Assembly (NCBI GenBank): GCA_037783415.1
Contig: JAZGTN010000005.1
Span: forward strand, 4,154,001-4,218,000
Direction: 5' to 3'
Length of the DNA stretch: 64,000 bases
DNA from: Leptasterias polaris
Taxonomy: Eukaryota > Echinodermata > Asteroidea > Forcipulatida > Asteriidae
Shown: positions 36,801-44,338 of the stretch, one piece after another
How the letters are laid out: every line of letters starts with the position of its first letter
Position numbering within the stretch: position 1 is the stretch's first letter
Made by a program: the position numbers and the translations under genes
The notes under the pieces: model-generated
Told to the model about the DNA's origin: nothing
Databases searched by the model: none
What the model saw: the letters and a program-made list of their open reading frames with translations, nothing else

Positions 36801-38574
36801 CTTTGAATGTGACCGATTTACTTGTTCTTCTTGGAGGTTGCGTGGAACTGGTTACCGGTAAATTGCCTTTTGTGACCTTGACCAAGGAAAAGAAAAAAGA
36901 TTATTGGATGAAAATAAGCACCATGAATAAAAAAAATCCCTAGACATTGGAATTGTAATTCAATGGATGCTTTAGCCTGTATATTACATTTTGAAACTTT
37001 GGTTTTTGTTTTCACAGGTGTCTGAAATCCTAGACTATTGGGGTCCAAATTCAGGACCTTTGACCTGGAGATTGACTCCTGCAGAGGTCAGACAAGTACT
37101 CTCGCTCAGGTATGTGCTAAGAATAGGACTTTTAACGATAGCAAACTTAACACGTAAATTTCCATTGTTCACGTATTTCTTGGCATGATAATAATAATAA
37201 CTAGAGATAGTGATTGTGTACAATCACAGAGCTGTTCCGGTAGTTTGTGTTTATTTCGAGCTGCAAGAAATCACAAACACTACGACCTTATGACATGTGG
37301 TTCAGGAGATAAGAATATCTGAATTTTTGAGCTTCCTGTTTAGACCGGAAGTAAAGGTCAACATGGGGTCACGGTTACCCAAGGCTAATCTTCAATGCCC
37401 ATTAGGAGTCTATAACTGAAAAAAGTTTGAAAATCGGTTGTGTAGTTCTTGAGATATGGTCTCACTTCCGGTTGACCCGGAAGTAAAGGTCAACATGGGG
37501 TCACGGTTACCCAAGGCTAATCTCCCATGCCCATTAGGAGTCTATAACTGAAAAAAGTTTGAAAATCGGTTGTGTAGTTCTTGAGATATGGTCTCACTTC
37601 CGGTTGACCCGGAAGTAAAGGTCAACATGGGGTCACGGTTACCCAAGGCTAATCTCCCATGCCCAAGGAGTCTATAACTGAAAAAAGTTTGAAAATCGGC
37701 TGTGTAGTTCTTGAGATATGGTCTCACTTCCGGTTGACCCGGAAGTAAAGGTCAACATAGGGTCACGGTTACCCATTATTAATCTCAATTGCCAAAGGAG
37801 TCTATAACTGAAAAAAGTTTGACAATCGGTTGTGTAGTTCTTGAAATATGGTCTCACTTCCGGTTGACCTGGAAGTAAAGGTCAACAATGGGTCACGGTT
37901 GCCCAAGGCTAATATCCAATGCCCAAGGACTCTATAACTGAAAAAAGTTTGAAAATCGGTAGTATACTTCTTGAGATATGACAAAAACAAGTTTGGCTAA
38001 TTAAATATTCATACCGCTGTCACGTGAATAATTAATTAAGATTGTTTGTAAATAACATCTAAGCATTACTTCTGGGTGAACTGAGATAAGTCCCATTCTT
38101 GACAGGCTTTCACAATTCGCGAACCATATTCCAGGCTAACTGATCAATTGTTGGTGACTGAACCTAATCAAATAAGCACAGCGTTGTAGCCACGGTTTGT
38201 GTTTTGAACCACCTAAACGTATCTAAAACAATTTTTTTTTTTTTACACAAAAAGAAAATACGCCTACAAATGACGTCATGATGACGTGACGAAAAATGTT
38301 AGAACAGATTTCACATCTACAATACGAGGATATCTGAAAAAAGTTTGAAGATCGGATGTGTACTTCTAGAGATATGGTGTTAACCAGATTGGCTAATTAA
38401 ATATTCATACAGCTGTGAATAATTAATTAAGAATTTTAATCTAATTACATCTAATTAAGTCAGGGCATAAGCTTTACAATGGTATATGATTTGTCTACTT
38501 TTGATAATTTTAAGAGGGACATATAGCTTCTGAGAGAGACACAGGTTAAGTCAATACGATTTTAGGGAAAGAAA

Positions 38575-38622
<48 letters not shown>

Positions 38623-40136
38623 GAATAAAAATCTCGACGAAAACAAAAGCTGTTCCGACTGAAAGGTCGGAACAGCTAATAACCAATTCTTATAACGTCT
38701 CAATGGGCTTTACATTAGTGTCCTGGTCATTGGGCTAATAATATTCCTTTAATCTTTCTCAGTATACAGCCCGAGCTGCCGTGGCGCTTAGAAGGATTTT
38801 TCAAACACAATATCAACCTCTACCCTCGCAGGTACCCATTTATACCCCTGGGTGAAGAGAAGCAATTAAAGCGAAGTGTCTTGCTCAAGGACACAAGCGT
38901 CACGACCAGGACTTGAACCCACACCCCGATGACTAAACCACCAGAACTTGAATCCGATGATCTAAACCACTCTGCCATTTATGCATGTGTGAATTACCTC
39001 ATAAGTCTGCTGCCATGTAGTGTCCCTAAAAGTGTCCCAGTCCCTTTTTGTTTTGTAATTGACAGTCCGTCGTGAAGTGAAGAATTTATAAAGTTGTGAA
39101 TACAACACTTAAAATAAATAGGACCAAAAAAAGCAAAAAGTTTTCTTGAGATTAGCCTTTGGTCTGGATCTATAAGATCATGTCGAGTATGGTGCATGTT
39201 ATAGGACAGGCTTGTTATTTTTCCTTGTTTCCAGGTTTTTTCGTTTGTCTTCCTGCACCTTAAATTTTTCTAGAAAGAGGCAAATTTACCATAACAGAGA
39301 TGAAAAGACTTGGCCCTTGTTGTGACCAAACCTTCAGATATCTACATGTATTTGACATGTAAAGAGTCTATAAATCTCTGCAATGTAAATATTTGCAAGT
39401 CTATTGCTTTTTTCACCTGACTGCTTCTGTTACACCTTCGTCCATGGTTACATTAATAGACTCAAATGCGTGTTTCGTTGTGTCATTTAGGCTTTGAAAG
39501 AGACTCTGCTAGGATCGAAACATGAGACCTAAACCTCCTTTTGCATTTATACTGCAAGTCATTTTCAGGGTTCGCAACAGGCTTTTACCCACCATTTAGA
39601 GTTTTAGGTTGAAAAAAGCATAGCTTTCTCAAGCAGGAATTGAACCTTCGACCTCCGTATTAACGTGCCGGCACTCTACTAACTGAGCTATCCTGTCGTT
39701 TGTTAGGGGTCCCCCTATTTTGTCAATATCTTTGTTCGGGGTGCCAGTCAGAAGCTATTCAACCTTTTAACTGGAATGTAGCTAGGGATCACACCAAAGT
39801 TTTTGATACAACCTGGGAAGCGGCAGCAGAGGGATCACTTTAAGGCGATGCGATATCAAATGTTACCTAATAAACCATAAACGAACAAAGATATTGGCAA
39901 AATAGGGAGACTGCCAACATAGGGCTAGATAGCTCAGTTGGTAGAGCACCGGGATGTTAATCCGGAGGTTGCAGGTTCAACCCAAATTTATTTCAAAAAT
40001 TCACAAAATCAGTTCTCCATGTGGTTCAATTATTACCATTAAAAGTTGTGAAATTTAATACAACCAAAATTGTTCACTTTGTCTGCCCTGCAGGATTGAT
40101 TTTCGGACAGAAGATATAAAGCGGCTAAAGCTCTGA
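12879..40136 (+). CDS. COG4: Conserved oligomeric Golgi complex subunit 4
   Basis: Encodes 756 residues (human COG4 is 785). COG4 is a lobe A subunit of the Golgi tethering complex, which captures retrograde vesicles and binds SNARE regulators. Coding exons: 12879-12980, 16186-16268, 16598-16712, 18316-18366, 19319-19445, 21346-21539, 22046-22202, 24757-24919, 27883-27979, 28890-29051, 29652-29737, 30986-31202, 31665-31838, 32754-32930, 35382-35483, 36442-36570, 37018-37109, 40094-40136. All borders are GT/AG and all phases join. Recognition rests on collinear blocks such as [15 protein letters not shown] (exon 6), TIRDKFARL (exon 16) and [19 protein letters not shown] (exon 17). The salt-bridge pair known in human COG4 (R729-E764) is kept as R700 and E735, with the same 35-residue spacing. 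The N-terminus is shorter than in human, and about nine residues are missing within exon 12 (before MLQQG). The start ATG was chosen because it begins the conserved acidic N-terminus just downstream of the promoter region. Confidence 0.97.
13160..13603. repeat. Fold-back element with repeated ATAACGCCC motifs
   Basis: The left arm (CGCCAACAACAAAAAACTTT, then TTCAGTACGGCATTATAACG) is inverted at the right end (GGGCGCTATAACGCC, then ATACTGAAAAAGTG and TTGGCAGAGATCAC). Between the arms GGGCGTTATAA or its complement occurs about ten times in both orientations, so the whole 440-bp element can fold on itself. It lies in COG4 intron 1 and has no ORF. Confidence 0.75.
14133..14220. repeat. 13-bp perfect inverted repeat with 62-bp loop
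   Basis: AAGCACTGGTTAC at 14133 and GTAACCAGTGCTT at 14208 are exact complements. It lies in COG4 intron 1. It could be a very short TIR element or a hairpin. Confidence 0.5.
14614..14717. repeat. Two adjacent near-perfect palindromes
   Basis: The first (14614-14648) and second (14672-14717) each contain GTGGTTGTGGCTTCATA followed by its complement TATGAAGCCACAACCA, the second with a CATGTATG centre and one CA insertion. GTGGTTGTGG appears again at about 14732. They could extrude as cruciforms or represent tandem solo termini of a palindromic element. Confidence 0.75.
15129..15338 (-). pseudogene. Small acidic-start ORF inside the nested TIR element
   Basis: The 69-codon frame begins with an acidic Asp/Ser-rich stretch followed by a hydrophobic/basic segment ([16 protein letters not shown]). 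The latter is loosely like the start of a Myb/SANT- or MADF-type DNA-binding helix found in transposon accessory proteins. The match is weak and the frame then loses any pattern, so it may be a decayed exon or chance. Confidence 0.2.
15396..15901. repeat. Two copies of a 175-bp dispersed repeat
   Basis: Copies at about 15396-15571 and 15726-15901 share GGTAGGTATCCACATTCAAA at the start and GAGGGTCCACGATTGCCGGT near the end, flanked by TG-rich microsatellite. Each holds two internal copies of GGTCCACGGTTGCTATCACA. The same sequence occurs reverse-complemented, again in duplicate, at 43920-44270. Confidence 0.85.
16280..16452. repeat. MITE with TA target site
   Basis: CCGTAATCTTTGG (left) and CCGAAGATTACGG (right) are inverted ends, each flanked by TA, over about 170 bp with GGCTTATACA repeats inside. 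The TA duplication is the pattern of Tc1/mariner-type insertions. It lies just after the COG4 exon 2 donor. Confidence 0.7.
16968..17400 (-). repeat. Dispersed retroposon-like repeat with (ATT)n tail
   Basis: Read on the minus strand the block ends in GCGCTATATAAATTTCTCGT followed by an ATT microsatellite, a 3' tail style common in invertebrate retroposons. It lies in COG4 intron 3. No intact ORF. Confidence 0.5.
17492..17645. repeat. TIR element, GGGGTCGATTTCAC family
   Basis: CAGGGGTCGATTTCACAAAG and CTTTATGAAATCGACCCCTG are inverted ends about 154 bp apart. The same element in opposite orientation lies at 29420-29574, also in a COG4 intron. No ORF. Confidence 0.75.
18433..18454. repeat. 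Poly(C) run
   Basis: More than 20 consecutive C residues in COG4 intron 4. Similar homopolymers lie at about 22306 (G), 25388 (C) and 28230 (G). Run lengths in an assembly are unreliable, and G/C runs may form quadruplexes. Confidence 0.8.
19038..19318 (+). repeat. 140-bp tandem duplication including a 3' splice site
   Basis: 19038-19178 and 19179-19318 are nearly identical. Each ends in TTTTGCCTTTGAAACAG, and the second copy's AG is the acceptor of COG4 exon 5. The intron therefore has two equivalent acceptors 140 bp apart. Confidence 0.9.
20683..21044. repeat. TIR element with a central palindrome
   Basis: Ends TTAAAGGGTCTGTATACG and ACTTATACAGCACCTTTAA are imperfect inverted complements with inner TTTGGTAAT/ATTACCAAA. 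It contains the exact 34-bp palindrome at 20820-20853. It lies in COG4 intron 5. Confidence 0.65.
20820..20853. repeat. Perfect 34-bp palindrome
   Basis: The left half TCTGAGAAGCGTTATGG is followed at once by its exact complement CCATAACGCTTCTCAGA with no spacer. Confidence 0.95.
22393..22566. repeat. TIR element, TAGACC..TGCATATGACGTCA family
   Basis: Ends TAGACCTTATGCATATGACG and CGTCGATGCATAAGGTCTA are inverted. The interior contains GGGCGCCCTCACCTAGAGGT and AAGATGGCGGC. A close relative in the same orientation is at 45859-46038; further relatives are at 23949, 24127, 26885 and 31887. Confidence 0.8.
23129..23876. mobile_element. Non-autonomous piggyBac-type element
   Basis: TTAA + CCCTTTCCTTACC at 23129 and GGTAAGGAAAGGG + TTAA ending at 23876: exact 13-bp inverted ends starting with CCC and flanked by TTAA, the piggyBac target site. 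There is no transposase. The right third consists of 45-bp tandem repeats (23656-23872). Its left part resembles the sequence at 63866-64000. It lies in COG4 intron 7. Confidence 0.8.
23656..23872 (+). repeat. 45-bp tandem repeat, about five copies
   Basis: GTGCAGTCGACTA recurs at 23701, 23746, 23791 and 23836. Each unit contains AATGGTAAGGAAGAGGGGG or TATGGTAAGGAAAGGG, which is the terminal repeat of the host piggyBac-type element with small changes. The 45-bp unit keeps a frame open (23701-23898) by length alone. Confidence 0.9.
23949..24321. repeat. Tandem pair of TAGACCCCTTGCATATGAC elements
   Basis: Two copies (23949-24121 and 24127-24321) are separated by 5 bp and share TAGACCCCTTGCATATGACA / TTATGCAAGGGGTCTA ends. 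They differ in the number of AAAGCGCCCTCACTGAGGC blocks (two versus three). Confidence 0.9.
25537..26222. mobile_element. piggyBac-type element with transposase remnant
   Basis: TTAA + CCCTTTGGTGCAC (25537) and GTGCACCAAAGGG + TTAA (to 26222): 13-bp exact inverted ends with TTAA on both sides. It is 686 bp long and holds the 5' end of a transposase-like frame on the minus strand, so it looks like an internal-deletion derivative. It lies in COG4 intron 8. Confidence 0.85.
25797..25961 (-). pseudogene. piggyBac transposase N-terminal fragment
   Basis: From the ATG at 25961 the minus strand reads [15 protein letters not shown], then an acidic Asp/Glu/Ser-rich segment, stopping at 25797. Short ALEFL-like helices followed by acidic tracts are typical of piggyBac-derived (PGBD) transposase N-termini. 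The catalytic DDD core is absent, consistent with an internal deletion. Confidence 0.6.
26470..26848. repeat. TIR element, GGCACTGGACAC family (inverted copy)
   Basis: Ends TTAAAGGCACTGGACACTTT and GTGTCCAGTACCTTTAAA are inverted. The interior is the reverse complement of the 3793-4166 element. COG4 intron 8. Confidence 0.8.
26885..27038. repeat. TAGACCCCTTGCAT-type TIR element
   Basis: TAGACCCCTTGCATTGG and GACGTCATATGCAAGAGGTCTA ends. Diverged interior including a CCAATGATAG stretch. Confidence 0.65.
27246..27540. repeat. TIR element with tRNA-like B-box sequence
   Basis: The ends (TTTATACTCAGTGCTTTA and GAAGCACTGAGTATACAG) are inverted. The interior has GTGGGATTTGATCCCTCGAC, the reverse complement of a GGTTCGAATCCCAC-like T arm. 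A related element is at 41941-42193. Confidence 0.5.
27576..27754. repeat. TIR element, GGGCCCAATTTCAT family
   Basis: GGGGCCCAATTTCATAAA and TTTTTGAAATTGGGCCC ends. The interior has repeated GCTAAGCAAAAA/CTTAGCAAG motifs. Relatives are at 40936-41118, with fragments near 31560 and 32170-32310. Confidence 0.75.
28056..28520 (+). pseudogene. Non-LTR retrotransposon ORF2 C-terminal remnant
   Basis: The + strand encodes [17 protein letters not shown], then [16 protein letters not shown], a degraded form of the motif downstream of reverse transcriptase in CR1/L2/Jockey-type elements (LHWLPV..RI.FK..L...K.L.G.AP.Y). Further on, a broken FGDWALFQH segment and a SFSRN-like segment match the region that normally follows. 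Stops and a poly(G) run interrupt it. COG4 intron 9. Confidence 0.6.
29420..29574. repeat. TIR element, GGGGTCGATTTCAC family (inverted copy)
   Basis: Ends CTGGAGTCGATTTCACAAAG and CTTTGTGAAATCGAGCCCTG. The interior is the reverse complement of 17492-17645 (GCTAAGCAACTGCGATGGAT). COG4 intron 10. Confidence 0.75.
30313..30385 (+). tRNA. tRNA-like domain, first copy (Asp-GTC/Asn-like, probably not functional)
   Basis: GGCTAAA pairs with TCTAGTC with one mismatch at position 6 and a G-T at 2; D arm GCTCAGTTGGTAGAGC; anticodon arm CCGGC-ACGTCAA-TCCGG; T loop TTCAAAT. The anticodon would read GTC, but position 33 is C rather than U and the last anticodon-stem pair is C-T. A T5 tract follows immediately, as in a Pol III terminator. 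It is most likely the promoter head of a retroposon. Confidence 0.55.
30631..30703 (+). tRNA. tRNA-like domain, second copy
   Basis: Nearly identical to the copy at 30313. The acceptor strand reads GGTTAGA, pairing with TCTAGTC except for a T-G wobble at position 3 and the G-T at 2. It has the same anticodon-arm defects and the same trailing T5. Confidence 0.55.
31887..32055. repeat. Degraded TAGACCCCTTGCA-type element
   Basis: TTGACCCCTTGCACAATG and TTGTGCAAGAGGTCTA ends. The interior has CAAAATGGCGGACAGG. COG4 intron 13. Confidence 0.5.
33247..33980. repeat. TIR element with TTTCACACGA motifs
   Basis: AGCTCTTTTCACACGAG at the left and CTCGTGTGAAACGGGCT at the right are inverted. TTTCACACGAC also recurs inside at about 33779 and 33890. 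About 730 bp in COG4 intron 14, without a convincing ORF. Confidence 0.65.
34465..34779 (+). pseudogene. Possible retrotransposon ORF1 C-terminal fragment
   Basis: The 104-codon frame contains [17 protein letters not shown] followed by [17 protein letters not shown], reminiscent of the DKLIVNDTVY-type strand of LINE ORF1 C-terminal domains. No catalytic motifs and no full-length context. COG4 intron 14. The identification is by pattern only. Confidence 0.35.
34975..35193 (+). repeat. Dispersed element ending in a GTTCCGGGC hairpin
   Basis: A GACGTCATCATGACGTCA palindromic block, an AAGAAG-rich stretch, then AGGTGTTCCGGGC-ggagt-GCCCGAACACCT (35161-35191), a strong hairpin. The element near 38260-38680 has the same order: ATGACGTCATGATGACGTGA, a microsatellite, then a hairpin. 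Confidence 0.6.
37200..38682 (+). repeat. Larger member of the hairpin-ended family
   Basis: It begins near AACTAGAGATAGTGATTG, carries the 130-bp minisatellite, a TGACGTCATGATGACGTG block, an (AAT)n run at about 38576-38618, and ends with AGCTGTTCCGAC-tgaaag-GTCGGAACAGCT (38649-38678). The lone AGCTGTTCCGG near the left end (37231) repeats half of the terminal hairpin. It fills much of COG4 intron 17. No ORF with a recognised domain. Confidence 0.55.
37345..37985 (+). repeat. Minisatellite, 130-132 bp unit, about five copies
   Basis: AGGTCAACAT(G/A)GGGTCACGG begins copies near 37355, 37487, 37619 and 37749, with a fifth variant near 37879. Unit interior: GTCTATAACTGAAAAAAGTT and GAGATATGGTCTCACTTCCG. 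Minus-strand ORFs across it are repeats of each other and not genes. Confidence 0.95.
38780..38980 (-). repeat. Dispersed repeat with tRNA-like B-box
   Basis: CTTGCTCAAGGACACAAGCG, then ACCAGGACTTGAACCCACAC, matches the blocks at about 20165-20290 and 21030-21260. Read on the minus strand GTGGGTTCAAGTCCTGGT looks like a tRNA T arm. Probably retroposon copies. Confidence 0.5.
39578..40040. mobile_element. Head-to-head pair of tRNA-derived units
   Basis: A minus-strand tRNA-like core (about 39630-39690) and a plus-strand one (39934 on) flank a spacer (39720-39900) that is the reverse complement of the spacer between the two cores at 30450-30610. The plus core has GGCTAGA, anticodon loop ATGTTAA (Asn GTT, U33 intact), but its T arm is broken (GGTTCAACCCAAATT) and no 3' acceptor strand remains. 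COG4 intron 17. Confidence 0.7.
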
Positions 40137-40935
40137 AGTCAATGTCGATGATTCTTTGTCTTGAAGTATTCACAGTCACTTTTGCAGCGTCGTCGTTTGA
40201 GTGAAGATGTTCCATGCAATTTTACAAAGTGAGGTAGTAATATTTGTTTGAGGTAAGGTATTAAGCGTGTTTTGTTTTTATTTTTGGTTTTTGAAAACTA
40301 TTCCAGTGCCTTCTGAAGTGTCAACTGTATTCAAAATAGTATCAATAACTGGTGATAAATTAGTAACAAATTGAAATTCTTTAAAATGGTTAGTTAACGT
40401 ATTGTTATTTTTGTATGATTGTATGAAACCTACATTCCAGACACTTCTTGGGCTTCAAGCAATATGAACTCTGATTTTATTCTTTGGCCCATTTTCATCA
40501 AGCTTTTAAGCACAACAATTATCTTAACACAGGAAAAAATTAAGTTTTTTTCAGAACTAGCACTTATGTTATTCACGCCTTCTGACTAGTGCTCCTTTGT
40601 TTTTTTTTACTAAGCAAGAACATTCTGAGCAAAAGTTAGGTTGACCCTAGCAGTTACCCAGGCCGATTAAATTGGTCCGATCTTGGGATTGTGTATCGGC
40701 AGTGTCGATTAAATTGTCCTTATTCATATTACACATTCAAGTTGGTTACAATGCACCGTGTGACCATTAAAATGACCTTTGTGAAAGTTTATGTTGTGGC
40801 CAAGGTAAAGTTTAGGATGTCACCATTGAACTTGCGTATGCCTTGACTGCAGTCACTGTTTTTAGATTTGTATTTGCAGCCTCGTAATAAAGTAGGCATT
40901 TACTGCTTAGAATGGATGGCATTTTGTACTTCACA

Positions 40936-41118
40936 CCTGGGCCCAATTTCAAAAAGTAGCTAAGCACAACAAAATTATGCTTACCAGAATAACGTTACCA
41001 ACCAAACTACCATGTCACATGTACAATTTGTGACTGGTATCCTGCTCATTTCTGATTAGCAGACAATTGTTAAGCAATATTTTCTGCATAAGCAGCTCTA
41101 TGAAATTTGGCCCTGGGC
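40936..41118. repeat. TIR element, GGGCCCAATTTCAA family
   Basis: CTGGGCCCAATTTCAAAAAG and CTATGAAATTTGGCCCTGGG ends, as at 27576-27754. Confidence 0.7.
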
Positions 41119-41940
41119 ACTGCTAGGGTTTTACATTACAGCTTAGGGTCCTGAAAAAGTTTCCCTGTCTCTAGATTTTTTTCCAAGACTATATTTATTC
41201 CCAACATGTTGCCTCACCTTGGTGTTAGATATCTGTTAAAGTAACAAGACTACAACAATCGGAATCAAGAGATTTGGATAACTTTTCAGCCTTTTTCCAG
41301 TGTACCAATCATGTCCAAAAGAGCCACATTGGCTATACCTATGTGCAAAATCGCTGCAAAATCACTGTATCTACTTATCCTGTTGTTATGACGTGATTCC
41401 ATCGTAAACTACACCCATTTTACACCTTTAGACTCCGCCGATTATTAGATGCCCATAAGAAATGCATTGAGTTATGGGTTTTTGAGGGTTATTTTTTATT
41501 TATTTTTGATTGATGTAAGAAACTCTTGAGTTCTGGATTTGACTTCATAAATACCTTGGAGAGTTTATGCATTCTGATTGGTCGAATTGTGATCATGTGG
41601 TAGTGTTTCACTAGTCTTAAATTACTGATAAAGTAGTAGCTGGAGCTGTTTAAGACCAGTTGAATAATGAACGTTTGGCGCTCATAGCCACACATATGTT
41701 GGTCGCTAACAATGCGTATGCAATCAATACTTGCCGGGACTTAATGTACAACTGCACACTTGTAGTTTGGGATAAAATTGTATGCAAATGTATGCTAGCT
41801 TTGGAGCCAGAAGTAGCCAAAAAATTGCTTACACAGCATATAGGTGTGTGTAAAATGGCTTACAACAGGAGTCTTTGTCTTGGGCAAAAAGCACTCGAAT
41901 TAAGATAAAGTTTTTGGTTTAAATAATACTTTGATGTGTG

Positions 41941-42193
41941 ATAAGCACTGTATACTCCTATACTCAGTGGTTTCCAGAGTCATGCAGAAAACAAAATCCA
42001 CAGGCATACTACTTGGGTGGGATTCGAACCCACAGCCGCCGCATTCAAGAGCGGATATCTTAACCACAAAATCATCAAGCTTAATTGAGGCCAGTTCCAA
42101 GCCTGTAATTAGCAGCGGGGTTGTTATATTTGATGCTAATTATATGACTGGACACCTCGGGGGAAGCACGGAGTATACATGTACAGTGCTTAT
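41941..42193. repeat. TIR element enclosing a tRNA-like sequence
   Basis: ATAAGCACTGTATACTCC at the left. The right end is its complement with a six-base insert (GGAGTATACATGTACAGTGC, then TTAT). Inside, GTGGGATTCGAACCCACAGC on the + strand is the complement of a tRNA T arm, and GTGGTTAAGATAT-like sequence on the minus strand recalls a D arm. Confidence 0.6.
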
Positions 42194-43919
42194 TATAATT
42201 TTGTTTTCTTTCCAGATACAAATTATTACATGTATTATCTATTAAAATTAAGATAGTCAAAAGGTCTTAATATTCCTTTGAATTAGTTTGATGGGAGGAC
42301 AATCTCAAGTTCCTATATCAAACATGAATAACACTCCGCACTCATGCTAAAAATAGAAGCTCAGAACCTGGTTCTCAGATAGTGTGTCAAAATTCACTTA
42401 TATACGTGCGCGTACATGTCCAAGTTTTGGCGTGTACTGACTGTACTACTGCGGTCTAGCGCGTGATTGCAGTGATTGTATGAGAGCTAGGTGTTGGGAA
42501 TGTTTGTCTGATTTAGGGCCCACTGGTATTTTGAGCAAAAAAGACGCGATTAGTGTGGAGTGCTTTTTTATCATGCATCACTGTCAGCTTCTCACATTCA
42601 AGTTTAAACAATTCAATATTAAATGTTTATGAAATCAAGTCGGGCCTACCTTTCAATATGTACACACCGAGGGAAAACAAAACATGCAGCCAGGAAAAAG
42701 GGAACATGTAGCTGTACAAAGTTAAAACTCAGTTAGAAGAACATTTCTCATTGACACTTATTACTATGGGTTAACAAATTAAGCTAAAGATTGACAAAAG
42801 TTATTTTTTTAAATTAAAAGTTGTCTCTTGTTATTGCATCATTCCCACTCATTTTGTTAGCATCATTTAGCAGCCCAAAGCATTAACCATCTCTCTTTTC
42901 ATGTTTCATTTCTTATTCTGGAAATATCATTTTTAGTTTTTTGTATAAGTTTCCGTTTCTTATGTTAGACCACTCTGTACATAATTTGTACATACATTGT
43001 ACAGAATATTGATGATATTTATAAGTATTGTATAGAAAGAAGAGGAAATAAATAACACTCGACGTGGCATTTTCTGTCATGTTTTCACGATTTAAATCTC
43101 GATACTGTCTCGGTAATTATGTGTGACTTAATAGGGGCACATTAATTTTGAATCTCACAAAATGTTGCTGTTTGTGATTGTTCCTTATGCTTGAGAGTTG
43201 ATCATACACAAAAACACCTGAGCAGTGTTTTGTGATTAGTGAGTAGTGATTACAAAAAACATACATTTTCCCCTTGAACAACCAGCAGAAGATACAGTCG
43301 CCATTTTTTGAGTTAATGAAAAGTTGGTTGTACAAAATAGCAGACTGTGTTGGGTCATGAAACTACCCCCAAAAACCACACATTTTCAGGGCATGTTTAT
43401 GTGAATCATTATATTTTACTTCTAAGATATCTTTCCAACCATGTTGATTTCAATACAAACAATTTTTATAGCTCAAAGCGCCCAATAAGAAGGCAACATG
43501 CCCCTGTAGTGTTCTCCCTCCACCCTCTCCATTCCCTTTATTACCTTCAGGGCCAAATTGTTACCCAGCTATATTCCAATTGGGGTATATAATTCCCCTG
43601 ATTGGCACCCTTTTTTCCCAATGAGGGTATAAGTGGTCCCCATTGGGTGGGAAAACTCGGTGGTGGGGCAGGACATCAGTTCTTTTGCCAAAGACTGGAT
43701 GCTGGAGGGAAGGACAGTCGGATAATTCCCCCAAACAGTTTACAATAAGTTTTTTCTTAACATGTTAACCTGATGAAAGGTTGATTTTTATTCGCACACA
43801 AAAGCACAATTGTTTACTTTTTCTTCGCCTGTACATTAATTGTTATGAAAGTTGTTGTGGTCCTGCACCACGCCACTTTTGCACCTTGTGACCTCGCATA
43901 CTCTCAATTGGAAGGAGAG

Positions 43920-44270
43920 ACCCACCCCCCACACACACAAGTGTGTAACAGCCTGCAATCGTGGACCCTCCTTTGTTCAACTCTTTGTGATAGCAACCGT
44001 GGACCACAATGCTTTCCTTTGTGATAGCAACCATGGACCTATTGTCCTCTTTTGTTATAGGTCCCCGGTTTGAATGTGGTTACCTACTCACACACACACA
44101 CGTGTGTAAATACCGGCAATCGTGGACCCTGATCCTTTGTTCAACTCTTTGTGATAGCAACCGTGGACCACAATGCTTTCCTTTGTGATAGCAACCGTGG
44201 ACCTATTGTCCCTTTTGTTATAGGTCCACGGTTTGAATGTGGATACCTACCCACACTGACACACCCGATT
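43920..44270. repeat. Second pair of the 175-bp dispersed repeat
   Basis: Two tandem copies (about 43940-44090 and 44102-44255), reverse-complemented relative to 15396-15901, each with two GATAGCAACC(G/A)TGGACC blocks and CA-rich edges. Confidence 0.85.
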
Positions 44271-44338
44271 TGATTGTCATATCTTTTTCCTTAGGGGTAT
44301 ATAACTCAATGATTTTACCACAATAACAAAGAGAAGCA

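Larger units (their letters stand above)
40137..43052 (+). other. COG4 3' UTR and downstream
   Basis: Possible poly(A) signals are AATAAA at 40886-40891 and 43047-43052. The region holds TIR elements at 40936-41118 and 41941-42193. The open frame at 41660-41908 has no recognised domain. Confidence 0.5.

Noticed and set aside
37542..37990. Three overlapping minus-strand ORFs of similar sequence
   Set aside because: They are readings of the 130-bp minisatellite.
41660..41908. 82-codon + strand ORF downstream of COG4
   Set aside because: No domain, splice support or homologous copy seen; it lies in a region of 3' UTR and repeats.
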